Both the position numbers and the translations under genes were made by a program. The notes under the pieces are model-generated. The model ran no database searches. It saw only the letters and a program-made list of their open reading frames with translations, and was not told the DNA's origin. A stretch of DNA of 64,000 nucleotides from NCBI RefSeq assembly GCF_004134865.1, contig NZ_SDPO01000001.1:992001-1056000 (forward strand), in the 5' to 3' direction. Origin of the DNA: Agromyces fucosus (GTDB lineage Bacteria; Actinomycetota; Actinomycetes; Actinomycetales; Microbacteriaceae). Of the stretch, positions 42,583 to 51,588 are shown piece after piece (the stretch's first letter is position 1; each line of letters begins with the position of its first letter).

Positions 42583-43953
42583 ATGTCCACATCGACCGCG
42601 GCCTCGGCCGCCCCAGCAACCCCCGCAGCACCCGCGAATCCCCGCAGCCGCGTCGTCCTCGCCAGCCTCATCGGCACGACGATCGAGTTCTACGACTTCT
42701 ACGTCTACGCGACCGCAGCGGTCCTCGTCTTCCCCCACCTCTTCTTCCCGACCGGCGACCCGACGACGGCGCTCCTCGCCTCGTTCGCCGTCTTCGGCGC
42801 GGCGATGGTGGCTCGTCCGCTCGGCGCGGTCATCTTCGGTCACCTCGGCGACAAGCACGGCCGCAAGGCCACCCTCGTCGGCGCGCTGCTCACGATGGGC
42901 ATCGCGACGTTCCTCATCGGCCTCCTGCCGACCTACGCGATGGTCGGCTGGCTGGCACCGCTGCTCCTCGTGATCCTCCGCATCGCGCAGGGCTTCGCGC
43001 TCGGCGGCGAGTGGTCTGGCGCCGCGCTCGTGGCGACCGAGAACGCGCCGAAGGGCAAGCGCGCCTGGTACGGCACGTTCCCGCAGCTCGGTGCGCCCAT
43101 CGGCTTCATCATCGCGAACGGCCTCTTCCTCATCATCGCGGCGGCGCTGCCGTCGGACGACCCGACGATGCCGTCGCAGGCGTTCCTCGACTGGGGCTGG
43201 CGCATCCCGTTCCTCTTCTCGGTCGTCATGGTGATCGTCGGCCTGTGGGTACGCCTGCGCCTCGTCGAGTCCACCGCGTTCTCGAAGGCGTCGAAGGAGG
43301 GCAAGCTGAAGAAGCTCCCACTCGGCGAGGTCTTCAAGCACCACTGGAAGCAGCTCATCCTCGGCACGTTCTTCATGCTGGCCACGTACGTGCTCTTCTA
43401 CCTGATGACGACGTTCTCGCTGAGCTACGGCCGCGCTCCGGTCGAAGCCGTCGACGGCGCACTGCCCGGCCTCGGGTACTCGTACAACACCTTCGTGCTG
43501 ATGCTCATCGGCGGCGTGGTGTTCTTCGGCGTCTTCACCCTGCTGTCGGGTCCGTGGGCCGACCGCTGGGGTCGCCGCAAGACGCTCCTCTGGGTGACGC
43601 TCGGCATCATCGTGTTCGGGCTCCTCTGGGTGCCTCTGCTCGGTGCCGGGTTCTGGGGCGTGATGCTCTGGCTCGTCGTGGGCTTCTCGCTCATGGGCAT
43701 GACGTTCGGCCCGATGGGCGCACTGCTGCCCGAGCTCTTCCCGACGAACGTGCGGTACACGGGCTCCGGCATCTCGTACAACGTGTCGTCGATCCTCGGC
43801 GCCGCCGTCGCCCCGTTCATCGCGGTGGCGCTCTGGCAGGCCGGCGGTGGCAGCCCGTTCTGGGTCGGCATCTACCTGTCGGCCATGGCCGTGCTCACCT
43901 TCATCGCACTGCTCGTCTCGAAGGAGACGAAGGACGTCGACATCGACGCCTGA
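42583..43953 (+). CDS. MFS transporter, metabolite:H+ symporter (MHS) type
   Basis: 456 residues, twelve predicted membrane helices. Family marks: GTTIEFYDFYVYATAAVLVF in helix 1, GHLGDKHGRKATL in loop 2-3, LRIAQGFALGGEWSGA in helix 4, and PWADRWGRRKT in the second half. These fit the proline/betaine and alpha-ketoglutarate symporter branch. The substrate is probably a small organic acid or osmolyte; not resolvable. A strong hairpin follows. Confidence 0.88.
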   Translation: MSTSTAASAAPATPAAPANPRSRVVLASLIGTTIEFYDFYVYATAAVLVFPHLFFPTGDPTTALLASFAVFGAAMVARPLGAVIFGHLGDKHGRKATLVGALLTMGIATFLIGLLPTYAMVGWLAPLLLVILRIAQGFALGGEWSGAALVATENAPKGKRAWYGTFPQLGAPIGFIIANGLFLIIAAALPSDDPTMPSQAFLDWGWRIPFLFSVVMVIVGLWVRLRLVESTAFSKASKEGKLKKLPLGEVFKHHWKQLILGTFFMLATYVLFYLMTTFSLSYGRAPVEAVDGALPGLGYSYNTFVLMLIGGVVFFGVFTLLSGPWADRWGRRKTLLWVTLGIIVFGLLWVPLLGAGFWGVMLWLVVGFSLMGMTFGPMGALLPELFPTNVRYTGSGISYNVSSILGAAVAPFIAVALWQAGGGSPFWVGIYLSAMAVLTFIALLVSKETKDVDIDA

Positions 43954-43964
43954 GCACTGCGATG

Positions 43965-43998
43965 CGAAGGGCGGATGCCGCGTGGCATCCGCCCTTCG
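43965..43998 (+). terminator. Terminator of the MFS gene
   Basis: Perfect 15-bp stem (43965-43979 with 43984-43998) with loop GCGT, 11 nt past the stop. Contains the GCGGATGCC core seen in other hairpins of the window. Confidence 0.85.
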
Positions 43999-44142
43999 TC
44001 GTCCCCGTCGATCATTCACGCGATCGTCACATGCACCCCTTCTCGCGCATGATGGGCCGGCGTAGCATGGCTGCGAACAGGGCAGCCGAGTCATCCGCCG
44101 GCATCGTCGACGCTCGGCCGCCCAGGATGGCGGGTCGAGCCG

Positions 44143-44568
44143 ATGAACATGACGATGGACATGATGAAGGGGGCCATGTCGTCGTCGGAGATGCCCATGC
44201 AGGGCATGGATCCGGCGATGCTGCAGGAGTGTATGGAGGCCCTGTCCGCCTGCATGCAGGCGTGCGTGATGTGCGCCGACGCCGATGCGGGCGAGGGCAT
44301 GGGTCGCTGCGCCAGCCTCTGCGCGAACTGCGCCGACATGTGCGACACGATGATGCGCATGATGCTGCGCATGCACGGCTGGGACACGCAAGTGATGATG
44401 TCGATGATGCAGTCGACGGTCACGATGGCGCGCGCCTGCTCCGCCGAGTGCATGAAGCACGCCGAGATGAGCGAGCACTGCCGCATGTGCGCGATGGCGT
44501 GCGATCAGGCCGTCATGGCGATGGAGAAGATGATGGGCTCGATGAGCGAGGCGATGCCGATGGCGTGA
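44143..44568 (+). CDS. Met/Cys-rich four-helix copper-storage-like protein
   Basis: 141 residues, of which I count 36 Met and 13 Cys. Cys are spaced as C-x3-C and C-x2-C along predicted helices (LQECMEAL, SACMQACVMC, CASLCANCADMC, ACSAEC, HCRMCAMAC). This is the pattern of four-helix-bundle (DUF326/Csp) proteins that hold many Cu(I) ions. No signal peptide, so cytosolic like Csp3. The Met-rich N- and C-terminal tails are unusual. ATG 44143 lacks a strong RBS; ATGs at 44149 and 44155 are alternatives. A TAGCAT -10-like box lies at 44063-44068. Confidence 0.82.
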   Translation: MNMTMDMMKGAMSSSEMPMQGMDPAMLQECMEALSACMQACVMCADADAGEGMGRCASLCANCADMCDTMMRMMLRMHGWDTQVMMSMMQSTVTMARACSAECMKHAEMSEHCRMCAMACDQAVMAMEKMMGSMSEAMPMA

Positions 44569-44604
44569 GGCCCGGGCCAGCCCGGCCCGCTCAGCTCCGC
44601 CCGA

Positions 44605-44958
44605 TCAGGCCGCCGCGACGCTGAAGCGGCGACCGCCGTGCGCGAGCACTCCGTACACGTCGTGCACCGCGACGGGTGCACCCACGACCAGCACGCCGCC
44701 GAAGGCGTCGTGATGCCACACGCGGCGCAGTCGCTCCCCCGCGAACTCGGCGACGGTGGCGAATCCGTCGCCGTCGATCTCGACGACGATCGCGTCGACC
44801 CATTTGCTCGCCGTCGCTCCGGCGAGCCGCTCCTGCATCGCGTGCAGCCGGTGACCCGGCCGGTCGCTGCCGCACGTCGCAGCCGCCTCGCAACCGCGCA
44901 TGCCCATGACCGTGCCGGCGTGCGGCTCGGTGCTGGTCTGCGGTTCGCGGTGCGACAT
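44605..44958 (-). CDS. Hypothetical protein, 117 aa
   Basis: I do not recognise the family. The product is soluble with no signal peptide; residues 1-35 look disordered, and about 45-117 look like a compact beta-rich domain (KWVDAIVVEIDG, GGVLVVGAPVAVHDVYGVLAHGG). ATG 44958 has a GAGGAGC ribosome site, which supports a real gene. It is convergent with the copper-storage-like gene, with 36 nt between the stops. Confidence 0.6.
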   Translation of the reverse strand: MSHREPQTSTEPHAGTVMGMRGCEAAATCGSDRPGHRLHAMQERLAGATASKWVDAIVVEIDGDGFATVAEFAGERLRRVWHHDAFGGVLVVGAPVAVHDVYGVLAHGGRRFSVAAA

Positions 44959-45161
44959 GATGGCTCCTCGGGATTCGTTGCGGCCACGATACGCCGGGGG
45001 CGAGCGGATGTCCCGGCCGCCCGTCATACGCGGAAATGATCCGCCGAACGGCGGGAGAATGGCTCGCATCCCGCCGCGGACGGCGGTTTCGTGGCACCGG
45101 GATGCGCCGGAGGATCGAAGGAGTCGTCACGACGAGGTGGCGCACGACGGAGGAGCTCCAC

Positions 45162-46127
45162 ATGACCGACACCCTGGCCCGTCCCCCCTTCGATCCCGAG
45201 CTGGAGGCCGTCCTCGGCCTGCTCGCCGAATCGCTGCCGCCATCGATCACGCCCGAGATGATCACGCTCATGCGCCAGGCCCCGATCGTCGCTTCGGTCG
45301 ACGACCTGCTCGTCGCACGGGGCATCACGCGGCGCGACGTGACGATCCCGGGGCACGAGGGTGCCGACATCATCGTCACGGTCCTGGCTCGCGAGGGCCG
45401 TACCGGCACCGGTCCCGGGATCTTCCACACCCACGGCGGCGGCATGATCATCGGCGATCGCTTCGTGGGCATCGCCGCGATCGTCGACTGGATCGAACGC
45501 TTCGACGCCGTGTGCGTCACGGTCGAGTACCGCCTCGCGCCCGAGTTCCCCGACCCGTACCCGGTCGAGGACTGCTACGCGGGACTCCTCTGGACCGCCG
45601 AGCACGCCGACGAGCTCGGGATCGATCCGACCCGGCTCATCATCGCCGGCGCGAGTGCCGGCGGCGGGCTGGCAGCCGGTGTCTCACTGCTCGCGCGCGA
45701 CCGCGGCGGCCCCGCACTGGCCGGCCAGGTGCTGATCTACCCGATGCTCGACGACCGCGATGCCTCCGTGTCGACGCGACAGATCGACGGCGTCGGCGTG
45801 TGGGACCGCACGAGCAACGTCACCGGCTGGGGTGCGCTGCTCGGCGACCGGCGCGCAACGGGCGACGTCTCGATCTACGCCGCCCCGGCGCGCGCGACCG
45901 ATCTCTCCGGCCTGCCGCCCGCGTTCATCGACTGCGGCAGCGCCGAGGTGTTCCGCGACGAGGACGTGGCCTACGCCTCGCAGATCTGGGCCGACGGCGG
46001 CCAGGCCGAGCTGCACGTCTGGCCCGGCGGCTTCCACGGATTCGACATGATGGCCCCGCACGCGGCACTCTCCCGTTCGATGACGGAGACCCGCACCAAC
46101 TGGGTCGGCCGCGTCCTCGGGGCCTGA
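45162..46127 (+). CDS. Alpha/beta hydrolase, hormone-sensitive-lipase type
   Basis: 321 residues. The oxyanion-hole motif HTHGGGM (about 93-99), nucleophile elbow GASAGGG (Ser near 169), an acidic residue in the CGSAEVFRDED region and catalytic His in GGFHGFD (about 287-293) form the HSL-family triad. Likely an intracellular carboxylesterase or lipase acting on short acyl esters. ATG 45162 has GGAGGAG upstream. It is followed by a hairpin and then a PucR-like regulator. Confidence 0.9.
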   Translation: MTDTLARPPFDPELEAVLGLLAESLPPSITPEMITLMRQAPIVASVDDLLVARGITRRDVTIPGHEGADIIVTVLAREGRTGTGPGIFHTHGGGMIIGDRFVGIAAIVDWIERFDAVCVTVEYRLAPEFPDPYPVEDCYAGLLWTAEHADELGIDPTRLIIAGASAGGGLAAGVSLLARDRGGPALAGQVLIYPMLDDRDASVSTRQIDGVGVWDRTSNVTGWGALLGDRRATGDVSIYAAPARATDLSGLPPAFIDCGSAEVFRDEDVAYASQIWADGGQAELHVWPGGFHGFDMMAPHAALSRSMTETRTNWVGRVLGA

Positions 46128-46131
46128 TCTT

Positions 46132-46178
46132 CCGCGGTCGCGGGCGGCGAGCGTGCCTGCCCCCGCCCGCGGCCGCGG
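46132..46178 (+). terminator. Terminator after the HSL-type esterase gene
   Basis: 16-bp stem with one G-U pair (46132-46147 with 46163-46178), 15-nt loop, 4 nt past the stop. No T-tract, but the stem is very GC-rich. Confidence 0.7.
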
Positions 46179-46195
46179 GAACCACCGGCGTGACC

Positions 46196-46201
46196 TAGGG
46201 T
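46196..46201 (+). promoter_or_regulatory. Candidate -10 box (TAGGGT) of the PucR-like regulator
   Basis: TAGGGT 29 nt before the ATG at 46231 and directly after the preceding terminator, consistent with an independent promoter. No clear -35. Confidence 0.35.
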
Positions 46202-46230
46202 TGGCAGAACCCCGCGATGGAGCCAGGCAT

Positions 46231-47235
46231 ATGCAGGAACTCGTCGGTCGACTGACCGCATTGGACCCCGAGGCGAGCGACACCCTGAAGGTCGTCTCGT
46301 ACTTCGACACGCTCGTCGCCGGCGGCGTCGGCGTCGAGACCCTGCTCCGCGGTGCCGCCGTGCTCACCGGCACGACCGCCGGCCGCGCGATCGAGGGGCG
46401 GGCCCCGACTCGCATCGCCCCCGACGGCGAGCGGGCGGAGTCAGGCACCGACGCCGAGGCATCCGTCTGGCCGTCGCGTCGGACGAGCGACGGCTCGCGC
46501 GTCTGGATCGAGCGCGAGGGCCAGGCGCACGCGAACGACGCGATGGTGCTCGAACGTCTCGCCCTCGCGGTCGCGATCACCTCGGCCCGGCGCGCGAACA
46601 CGGCGGATGCCGCCGTCGAGGTGGTGGTCTCCTCGAGTGCCGCGCCCGCGGAACGCGCGGTGGCGGCCGCGAGGCTGCGCCTCGACACGCGCGATCACGT
46701 GCGCGCGGTCGCCTTCCATCCGGATGCCGCGGCGCTCGTGCCCGGCCCGAACGCCGTCGTCGCGACATCGCGAGGCCTCGCGAGGGTCGTGCTCGTCGGC
46801 CGTACGGTCGACGTGCCGAGCGGCATCCTCGCCGGCATCGGCATCGACGGCCCGGCCGATCGGCTCCCCGAGTCGTGGGCGTCGGCGCTCGTGGCGCTCC
46901 GGCTGAGCACCGTGCACCAACCCGTCGTCGATGCCGCCGAACTCGGCGCCGTGCTCCTCGTCGCGGAGGCTGCCGACCGGCGGGGCGAGCCGCATCCCGA
47001 CGCCACGGCGCTCGCCGCGCTCGACCCGCGCACTCGCGAGGTACTCGACGCCGTCGCCGATGCGGGCAGCATGCGGGCCGCGGCATCCGTGCTCGGCATG
47101 CACCACTCGAGCGTGCAGGCACGGGCCGACGCGATCACCGTGCAGCTCGGGTACGACCCGCGAACGCCGACGGGCCGCACCCGGTACTTCCTCGCCCGGG
47201 CGCTCGCGGCGCTCGCCCGGCCCGGGCTCGGCTGA
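46231..47235 (+). CDS. PucR/CdaR-like helix-turn-helix regulator
   Basis: 334 residues. The C-terminal part has the PucR-type HTH: TREVLDAVADAGSMRAAASVLGMHHSSVQARADAITVQLGYD (about 270-310) then RTPTGRTRYFLARALAALARP. The N-terminal 150 residues look like a GAF-type ligand domain (VETLLRGAAVLTGTTAG). Effector unknown. ATG 46231 is preferred for the GGAG upstream over an earlier in-frame ATG at 46153. It could control the adjacent esterase, by proximity only. Confidence 0.75.
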   Translation: MQELVGRLTALDPEASDTLKVVSYFDTLVAGGVGVETLLRGAAVLTGTTAGRAIEGRAPTRIAPDGERAESGTDAEASVWPSRRTSDGSRVWIEREGQAHANDAMVLERLALAVAITSARRANTADAAVEVVVSSSAAPAERAVAAARLRLDTRDHVRAVAFHPDAAALVPGPNAVVATSRGLARVVLVGRTVDVPSGILAGIGIDGPADRLPESWASALVALRLSTVHQPVVDAAELGAVLLVAEAADRRGEPHPDATALAALDPRTREVLDAVADAGSMRAAASVLGMHHSSVQARADAITVQLGYDPRTPTGRTRYFLARALAALARPGLG

Positions 47236-47240
47236 GCCCG
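47223..47240 (+). terminator. Weak hairpin over the regulator stop codon
   Basis: 7-bp stem CGGGCTC/GAGCCCG with a 4-nt loop, containing the stop codon; short and without a T-tract. Confidence 0.3.
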
Positions 47241-47286
47241 ACTCTCCCAACACCGCCCTGCGTCGGGCGCGCATCAGGCGCGTGCG

Positions 47287-47613
47287 TCAGGCGTGCGCCG
47301 CCTGCGGCGGCAGCGCGGCGATGACCGGGTGGTCGAAGTCGAGCACGCCCGTCTTCGCGGCACCGCCGGGCGAGCCGATCTCGTCGAAGAACTCGACGTT
47401 GGCCTTGTAGTAGTCGGCCCAGACGTCGGGCAGGTCGTCCTCGTAGTAGATCGCCTCGACCGGGCACACCGGTTCGCAGGCACCGCAGTCGACGCACTCG
47501 TCGGGGTGGATGTAGAGCGAGCGCTCACCCTCGTAGATGCAGTCGACCGGGCACTCGTCGATGCAGGCCCGGTCCTTGACGTCGACGCAGGGCAGCGCGA
47601 TGACGTACGTCAC
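47287..47613 (-). CDS. fdxA: Ferredoxin, 7Fe FdxA type
   Basis: 108 residues. The Cys pattern [17 protein letters not shown] and [12 protein letters not shown] supplies one [3Fe-4S] and one [4Fe-4S] cluster, followed by the typical IYYEDDLP and a long C-terminal tail. GTG 47613 overlaps the upstream reductase stop (GTGA). With Fpr it can carry NADPH electrons to sulfite reductase encoded in the same run of genes. Confidence 0.95.
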   Translation of the reverse strand: MTYVIALPCVDVKDRACIDECPVDCIYEGERSLYIHPDECVDCGACEPVCPVEAIYYEDDLPDVWADYYKANVEFFDEIGSPGGAAKTGVLDFDHPVIAALPPQAAHA

Positions 47614-49037
47614 GAGACGACCAGTGCCCCGTCGCGCGAGATGCCGACCTGCTCGTCGCGGGGCACGACCTTGACGCGCTCGCGCACGATCTCGCCGTAC
47701 ACCTCGTGCGGCTCGAACGCCTCGCCGAGCGAGCGCTCGTGCGCGTCGAGCGCGAGCCATCCGCTCCACGTCGTGTAGTGCACGCCACGGGCCTCGAGCA
47801 GCTCGAAGACCTCTTCGCCGTCGGCGGGGTCGACGAGCAGGGCGGGCAGCGAGCCCGACGCGGCATCCTCGACGAGGTTCGTGATGGTCTCGAGCGCGTC
47901 GCCCTTCGTGTGGCCGATGAGGCCGACCGGGCCGCGCTTGATCCAGCCGGTCGCGTAGACGCCGGGCAGGTGCTCGCCTGAGGCATCCGTCACGCGTCCG
48001 CCGGCGTTCGGGATGACCGCGCGCCGCTCGTCGAACGGCACGCCGGCGACCGGCGAGCTGGCGTAGCCGACGGCGCGGTACACGGCCTGGACGGGCACGT
48101 CGACGAACTCGCCGGTGCCCTCGACCGAGCCGTCGCCGACGGGGCGGGTCAGTTCGAAGCGCACGGCCTCGACGGCGTCAGCGCCGAGCACCTCGACCGG
48201 GGCGTGCAGGAAGTGCAGGTGCAGACGACGGGACGCCGTGTACTCGTGCTCGGAGGGCTTCCGCCATCCGTTGAGCGTGCGGGTCATGACCTTGACCTGG
48301 TTGTTCGAGGCGAACAGCGCCTCGGCGTGCGGGTCGTTCGCCGCGCGCTCGAAGTCGTCGTCGTAGACGATGACGTCGACGTCGGGCACCTCGCCGAGCT
48401 CGCGGAGCTCGATCGGGGTGAACTTCACGTGACCGGGACCGCGGCGGCCGAAGACGTGCACGTCGGTGACGGGCGAGGCCTCGAGCCCCTCGACGACGTT
48501 GGCCGGGACATCCGTCGACAGCAGGTCCTTCGGGTGCTTCGCGAGCACGCGGGCGACGTCGAGCGCGACGTTGCCGTTGCCGATGACGGCGATCGACTGC
48601 GCCTCGAGCGGCCAGGTGCGGGGTACGTCGGGGTGGCCGTCGTACCAGGCGACGAAGTCGGCCGCACCGTACGAGCCGGGCAGGTCGATGCCGGGGATGT
48701 CGAGTGGGGCGTCCTTCAGGGCGCCGGTGGCGAAGATGACCGCGTCGTAGCGCTCCTGCAGCTCGGCGACCGTGATGTCGCGGCCCACCTCGACGTTGCC
48801 GATGAGGCGGATCGTGCCGGCGTCGAGCATCTCGTGCAGCGAATTCACGATGCCCTTGATGCGCGGGTGGTCGGGCGCCACGCCGTAGCGGATCAGGCCG
48901 TAGGGCGCCGGAAGCGACTCGTACAGGTCGATCGCGACCTCGCCGCCGGCCTCGCCGACCTGGCGGTTCAGGATGTTGCCGGCGTAGATGCCGGCCGGGC
49001 CGGCGCCGATGATCGCGACGCGGAGGGAGAGGGTCAT
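47610..49037 (-). CDS. fprA: Ferredoxin--NADP(+) reductase, FprA type
   Basis: 475 residues, adrenodoxin-reductase-like flavoenzyme. FAD motif [17 protein letters not shown] at the N-terminus, [21 protein letters not shown] motif [15 protein letters not shown] (about 152-166), and the C-terminal [17 protein letters not shown]. Last but one gene of the sulfur run; overlaps cobA and fdxA by 4 bp, supporting a role as electron donor to siroheme sulfite reductase. Confidence 0.95.
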   Translation of the reverse strand: MTLSLRVAIIGAGPAGIYAGNILNRQVGEAGGEVAIDLYESLPAPYGLIRYGVAPDHPRIKGIVNSLHEMLDAGTIRLIGNVEVGRDITVAELQERYDAVIFATGALKDAPLDIPGIDLPGSYGAADFVAWYDGHPDVPRTWPLEAQSIAVIGNGNVALDVARVLAKHPKDLLSTDVPANVVEGLEASPVTDVHVFGRRGPGHVKFTPIELRELGEVPDVDVIVYDDDFERAANDPHAEALFASNNQVKVMTRTLNGWRKPSEHEYTASRRLHLHFLHAPVEVLGADAVEAVRFELTRPVGDGSVEGTGEFVDVPVQAVYRAVGYASSPVAGVPFDERRAVIPNAGGRVTDASGEHLPGVYATGWIKRGPVGLIGHTKGDALETITNLVEDAASGSLPALLVDPADGEEVFELLEARGVHYTTWSGWLALDAHERSLGEAFEPHEVYGEIVRERVKVVPRDEQVGISRDGALVVS

Positions 49038-49855
49038 GGCTGCGTGGTCTTTCGGTCTGCTGAGGCGGGCGGCGCCTCGGTGGCGGGGGTCACGGCGGGT
49101 GCGACCGCCGAGGTGGTGATGGCTTCGGGGGCGTACGGGCTCAAGGCCACGACGTCGCCGACGACGACGACCGCGGGCGAGCGGACGCCGCGGCGCGCCG
49201 CCTGCAGCGCGATCGTGTCGAGCGTGCCGACGGTCACGCGCTGGGCGGGGCCGTAGCCGTCTTCGATGATCGCGACGGGGCAGTCGACGCCGCGTTCGCC
49301 GCGGGCGAGGGTGATGGCGGAGTTCGCGAGGGTCCCGATGCCCATGAGCAGCACGACCGTGTGGTCGCGGCCGCCGCCGAGCGACTGGATCTGCTCGTGC
49401 CCCGTGACGACGGTGAAGGTCGTCGCGAGCCCGCGGTGCGTGAGCGGGATGCCGGCGATCGCGGGCACCGAGATGGCGCTCGTGATGCCGGGCACGACCT
49501 CGACGTCGATGCCGTGGTCTCGGCAGAACGCGAGTTCCTCGCCGCCGCGGCCGAAGATGAAGGGGTCGCCGCCCTTCAGCCGCACGACGCGCTTGCCGTC
49601 GCGGGCGATGCTCACGAGCAGCGCATTGATGGCGTCCTGCGGCACCGCGTGGTGACCGGGCAGCTTGCCGACGTCGACGACCTCGGCGCTGAGCGCGATG
49701 CCCTCGGCGGCGAGCCCGTCGAGCACTCCGCGGGCACCGAGGCGATCGGCGACGATCACGTCGGCGGCCTCGAGGGCACGGAGGCCGCGGATCGTGAGGA
49801 GGCCCGCGTCGCCCGGTCCGGCGCCGACGAGCACGACAGATCCGGCGGCGGTCAT
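49034..49855 (-). CDS. cobA: Uroporphyrinogen-III C-methyltransferase (SUMT)
   Basis: 273 residues; adds two methyl groups to uroporphyrinogen III giving precorrin-2, the siroheme precursor. Motifs VGAGPGDAGLLTIRGL, KLPGHHAVPQ, RLKGGDPFIFGRGGEE and VPGITSAISVPAIAGIPLTHRG are diagnostic. It is a single-domain enzyme, with no fused CysG-type dehydrogenase. It overlaps the ABC permease (upstream) and fprA (downstream). Confidence 0.95.
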   Translation of the reverse strand: MTAAGSVVLVGAGPGDAGLLTIRGLRALEAADVIVADRLGARGVLDGLAAEGIALSAEVVDVGKLPGHHAVPQDAINALLVSIARDGKRVVRLKGGDPFIFGRGGEELAFCRDHGIDVEVVPGITSAISVPAIAGIPLTHRGLATTFTVVTGHEQIQSLGGGRDHTVVLLMGIGTLANSAITLARGERGVDCPVAIIEDGYGPAQRVTVGTLDTIALQAARRGVRSPAVVVVGDVVALSPYAPEAITTSAVAPAVTPATEAPPASADRKTTQP

Positions 49856-50847
49856 CGGGTGCCTCCCAGGAGTCCGCGGCGACGCAGCATCCGCCGTTCG
49901 AGCGGGGCGAAGAAGACGAGCTCGATGAGGATGCCGATGAAGAGGATCACGAGCACGGCCGCGAGCACGCCGCCGATGTCGGCGAGTTCTCGGCTCTGCT
50001 GCAGCATCGAGCCGAGGCCGAAGCCGATCGTTCCGCCGACGGCGATGATCTCGGCCGCCATGAGCGAGCGCCATGAGAACGCCCAGCCCTGCTTGAGGCC
50101 GGCGACGTAGCCCGGGAGCGCCGCGGGAAGCACGACGAGGGTGGCGAGCCGGGTGCGCCCGGCACCGAGCACGGTTCCCACGCGGCGCAACTGCGGCGGC
50201 ACCTGCTCGACGCCCGCGATGAGGCCGTTCACGATCGACGGCGTGGCGCCCATGAGCACGACGAAGTAGACCGTGGCGTCCGTCAGCCCGAACCAGAGGA
50301 TCGCGGCGGGCACCCACGCCACCGACGGCAGCACCTGCAGGCCCGAGATGATGGGGCCGACCGCCCGGCGCAGCGGCTTCACCTCGGCGAGCAGGAGGCC
50401 GAGGGGCGTTCCGACGACGACCGCGATGAGGAATCCGACGACGCCGCGCTCGAGGCTCGTGAGCACGGCGGTCTGCAGTCGTCCCGACTCCCATGCCTGC
50501 GACATCGCGGCGAGGACGTCGAGCGGGCCGGGAACGATGTCGGGGCGCGGCTGCGCGATCACGACGTAGAGCTGCCAAGCGGCGATGAGCGCCAGGACGA
50601 AGAGGATGGGCGGCAGGACGCTCGTGGTGAAGCGCTGCCAGGCTCGCGGTGCGTGCTCGGGATCGGTCTGCAGCCGGTCGAGGCCCGCCTCGAGGCTCCT
50701 GAGGTCGTCATTGGCTTGTCGAGTAGCGCCCGACGAAGGAGGACGCGTATCGAGATCCGGTGCGGGGATCTCGGTGTCGGCTTCCAAGGTCTCGATACGC
50801 TCCTGCGTCGCTACTCGACCGGCGGTGGAATTCTCGTCATGCGGCAT
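49852..50847 (-). CDS. ABC transporter permease, sulfonate/nitrate/taurine type
   Basis: 331 residues, six predicted membrane helices in about 85-320, with the EAA-type loop GAGRTRLATLVVLPAALPGYVAGLKQGWAFSWRSL. The N-terminal 70 residues are unlike the family. Residues about 18-48 are translated from an inverted-repeat element (ERIETLE, LDTRPPSSGATRQA), so the cytosolic N-terminus is probably extended by insertion. It partners with the next two genes. Start ATG 50847 overlaps the ATPase stop by 11 bp. Confidence 0.85.
   Translation of the reverse strand: MPHDENSTAGRVATQERIETLEADTEIPAPDLDTRPPSSGATRQANDDLRSLEAGLDRLQTDPEHAPRAWQRFTTSVLPPILFVLALIAAWQLYVVIAQPRPDIVPGPLDVLAAMSQAWESGRLQTAVLTSLERGVVGFLIAVVVGTPLGLLLAEVKPLRRAVGPIISGLQVLPSVAWVPAAILWFGLTDATVYFVVLMGATPSIVNGLIAGVEQVPPQLRRVGTVLGAGRTRLATLVVLPAALPGYVAGLKQGWAFSWRSLMAAEIIAVGGTIGFGLGSMLQQSRELADIGGVLAAVLVILFIGILIELVFFAPLERRMLRRRGLLGGTR
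50711..50825. repeat. Inverted-repeat element inside the permease gene
   Basis: Left arm about 50711-50757 (TTGTCGAGTAGCGCC, GAAGGAGGACGCGTATCGAG) and right arm about 50786-50825 (GGTCTCGATACGCTCCTGCG, TCGCTACTCGACC) are imperfect complements around a 28-nt centre. The GGTCTCGATACG...CTACTCGAC theme is, from memory, a dispersed palindromic element in Microbacteriaceae. Here it is in frame and translated. Confidence 0.7.
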
Positions 50848-51580
50848 TTCGGCGGATCTCCTTCCGGAGCTGTTCCGTGATCTCGATCGAGAGCGCCGCG
50901 ACCTCCGGCGACTCGATGCGGCGGCCGGATGTCTCGGCGATGCGCCACTCGCCCGCGACTCGGCCGGGCCGGGACGACAGGAGGACGACCCGTTGCCCGA
51001 GCCGAGCAGCTTCGCGGACATTGTGTGTGACGAAGACGATGGTGCGACCGGTGCGGCGCCAGACCCGTTCGAGCTCCTCGTGCAGGAGGTCGCGGGTGAT
51101 CGCGTCGAGGGCGGCGAACGGCTCGTCCATGAGGAGCACCGGCCGGTCCTGCGCGAGGGCACGGGCGAGCGCGACGCGCTGCCGCATGCCGCCCGAGAGT
51201 TCATGGGGGCGCTTCTCCGCGGCATCCGCGAGGTTGACCGTGTCGAGGAGCTCCAGCGCCTCGCCTCGCCGGGCCGACCGCGCGACGCCGCGCAGGCGCA
51301 GCGCGAGCTCGACGTTCTGGCGGGCGGTGAGCCACGGCATGAGCGCCGACTCCTGGAACATCACGGCGGCGCCCTCGGCGGGCACGTCGATGGTGCCCGT
51401 CGTCGGGCGGTCGAGGCCGGCGATGAGGTTCAGCAGCGTCGATTTGCCGCATCCGGAGGCGCCGAGCAGGCAGACGAACTCTCCGGCCCCGACCGACAGG
51501 TTCACGTCGTCGAGCACGAGCGGGCCCGCGCCGAAGCGCTTGCCGAGCTGCTCGATGCGGATGGCCGTCTGCCCGCTCAT
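50837..51580 (-). CDS. ABC transporter ATP-binding protein, SsuB/TauB type
   Basis: 247 residues. Walker A GASGCGKST (about 38-46), Q-loop FQESALMPWLT, signature LSGGMRQRVALARAL, Walker B VLLMDEPFAALD and H-loop THN are all intact. The close match to sulfonate/taurine/nitrate importers and the location in a sulfur assimilation run suggest uptake of sulfate esters or alkanesulfonates. It overlaps the permease gene and follows the binding-protein gene by 8 nt. Confidence 0.92.
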   Translation of the reverse strand: MSGQTAIRIEQLGKRFGAGPLVLDDVNLSVGAGEFVCLLGASGCGKSTLLNLIAGLDRPTTGTIDVPAEGAAVMFQESALMPWLTARQNVELALRLRGVARSARRGEALELLDTVNLADAAEKRPHELSGGMRQRVALARALAQDRPVLLMDEPFAALDAITRDLLHEELERVWRRTGRTIVFVTHNVREAARLGQRVVLLSSRPGRVAGEWRIAETSGRRIESPEVAALSIEITEQLRKEIRRNAA

Positions 51581-51588
51581 GGTCGCTC

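Noticed and set aside
49852-51225. Longer permease reading frame starting at 51225
   Set aside because: The extra 126 residues overlap the ATPase gene in another frame and are Arg/Ser-rich shadow sequence; ATG 50847 fits the operon overlaps.
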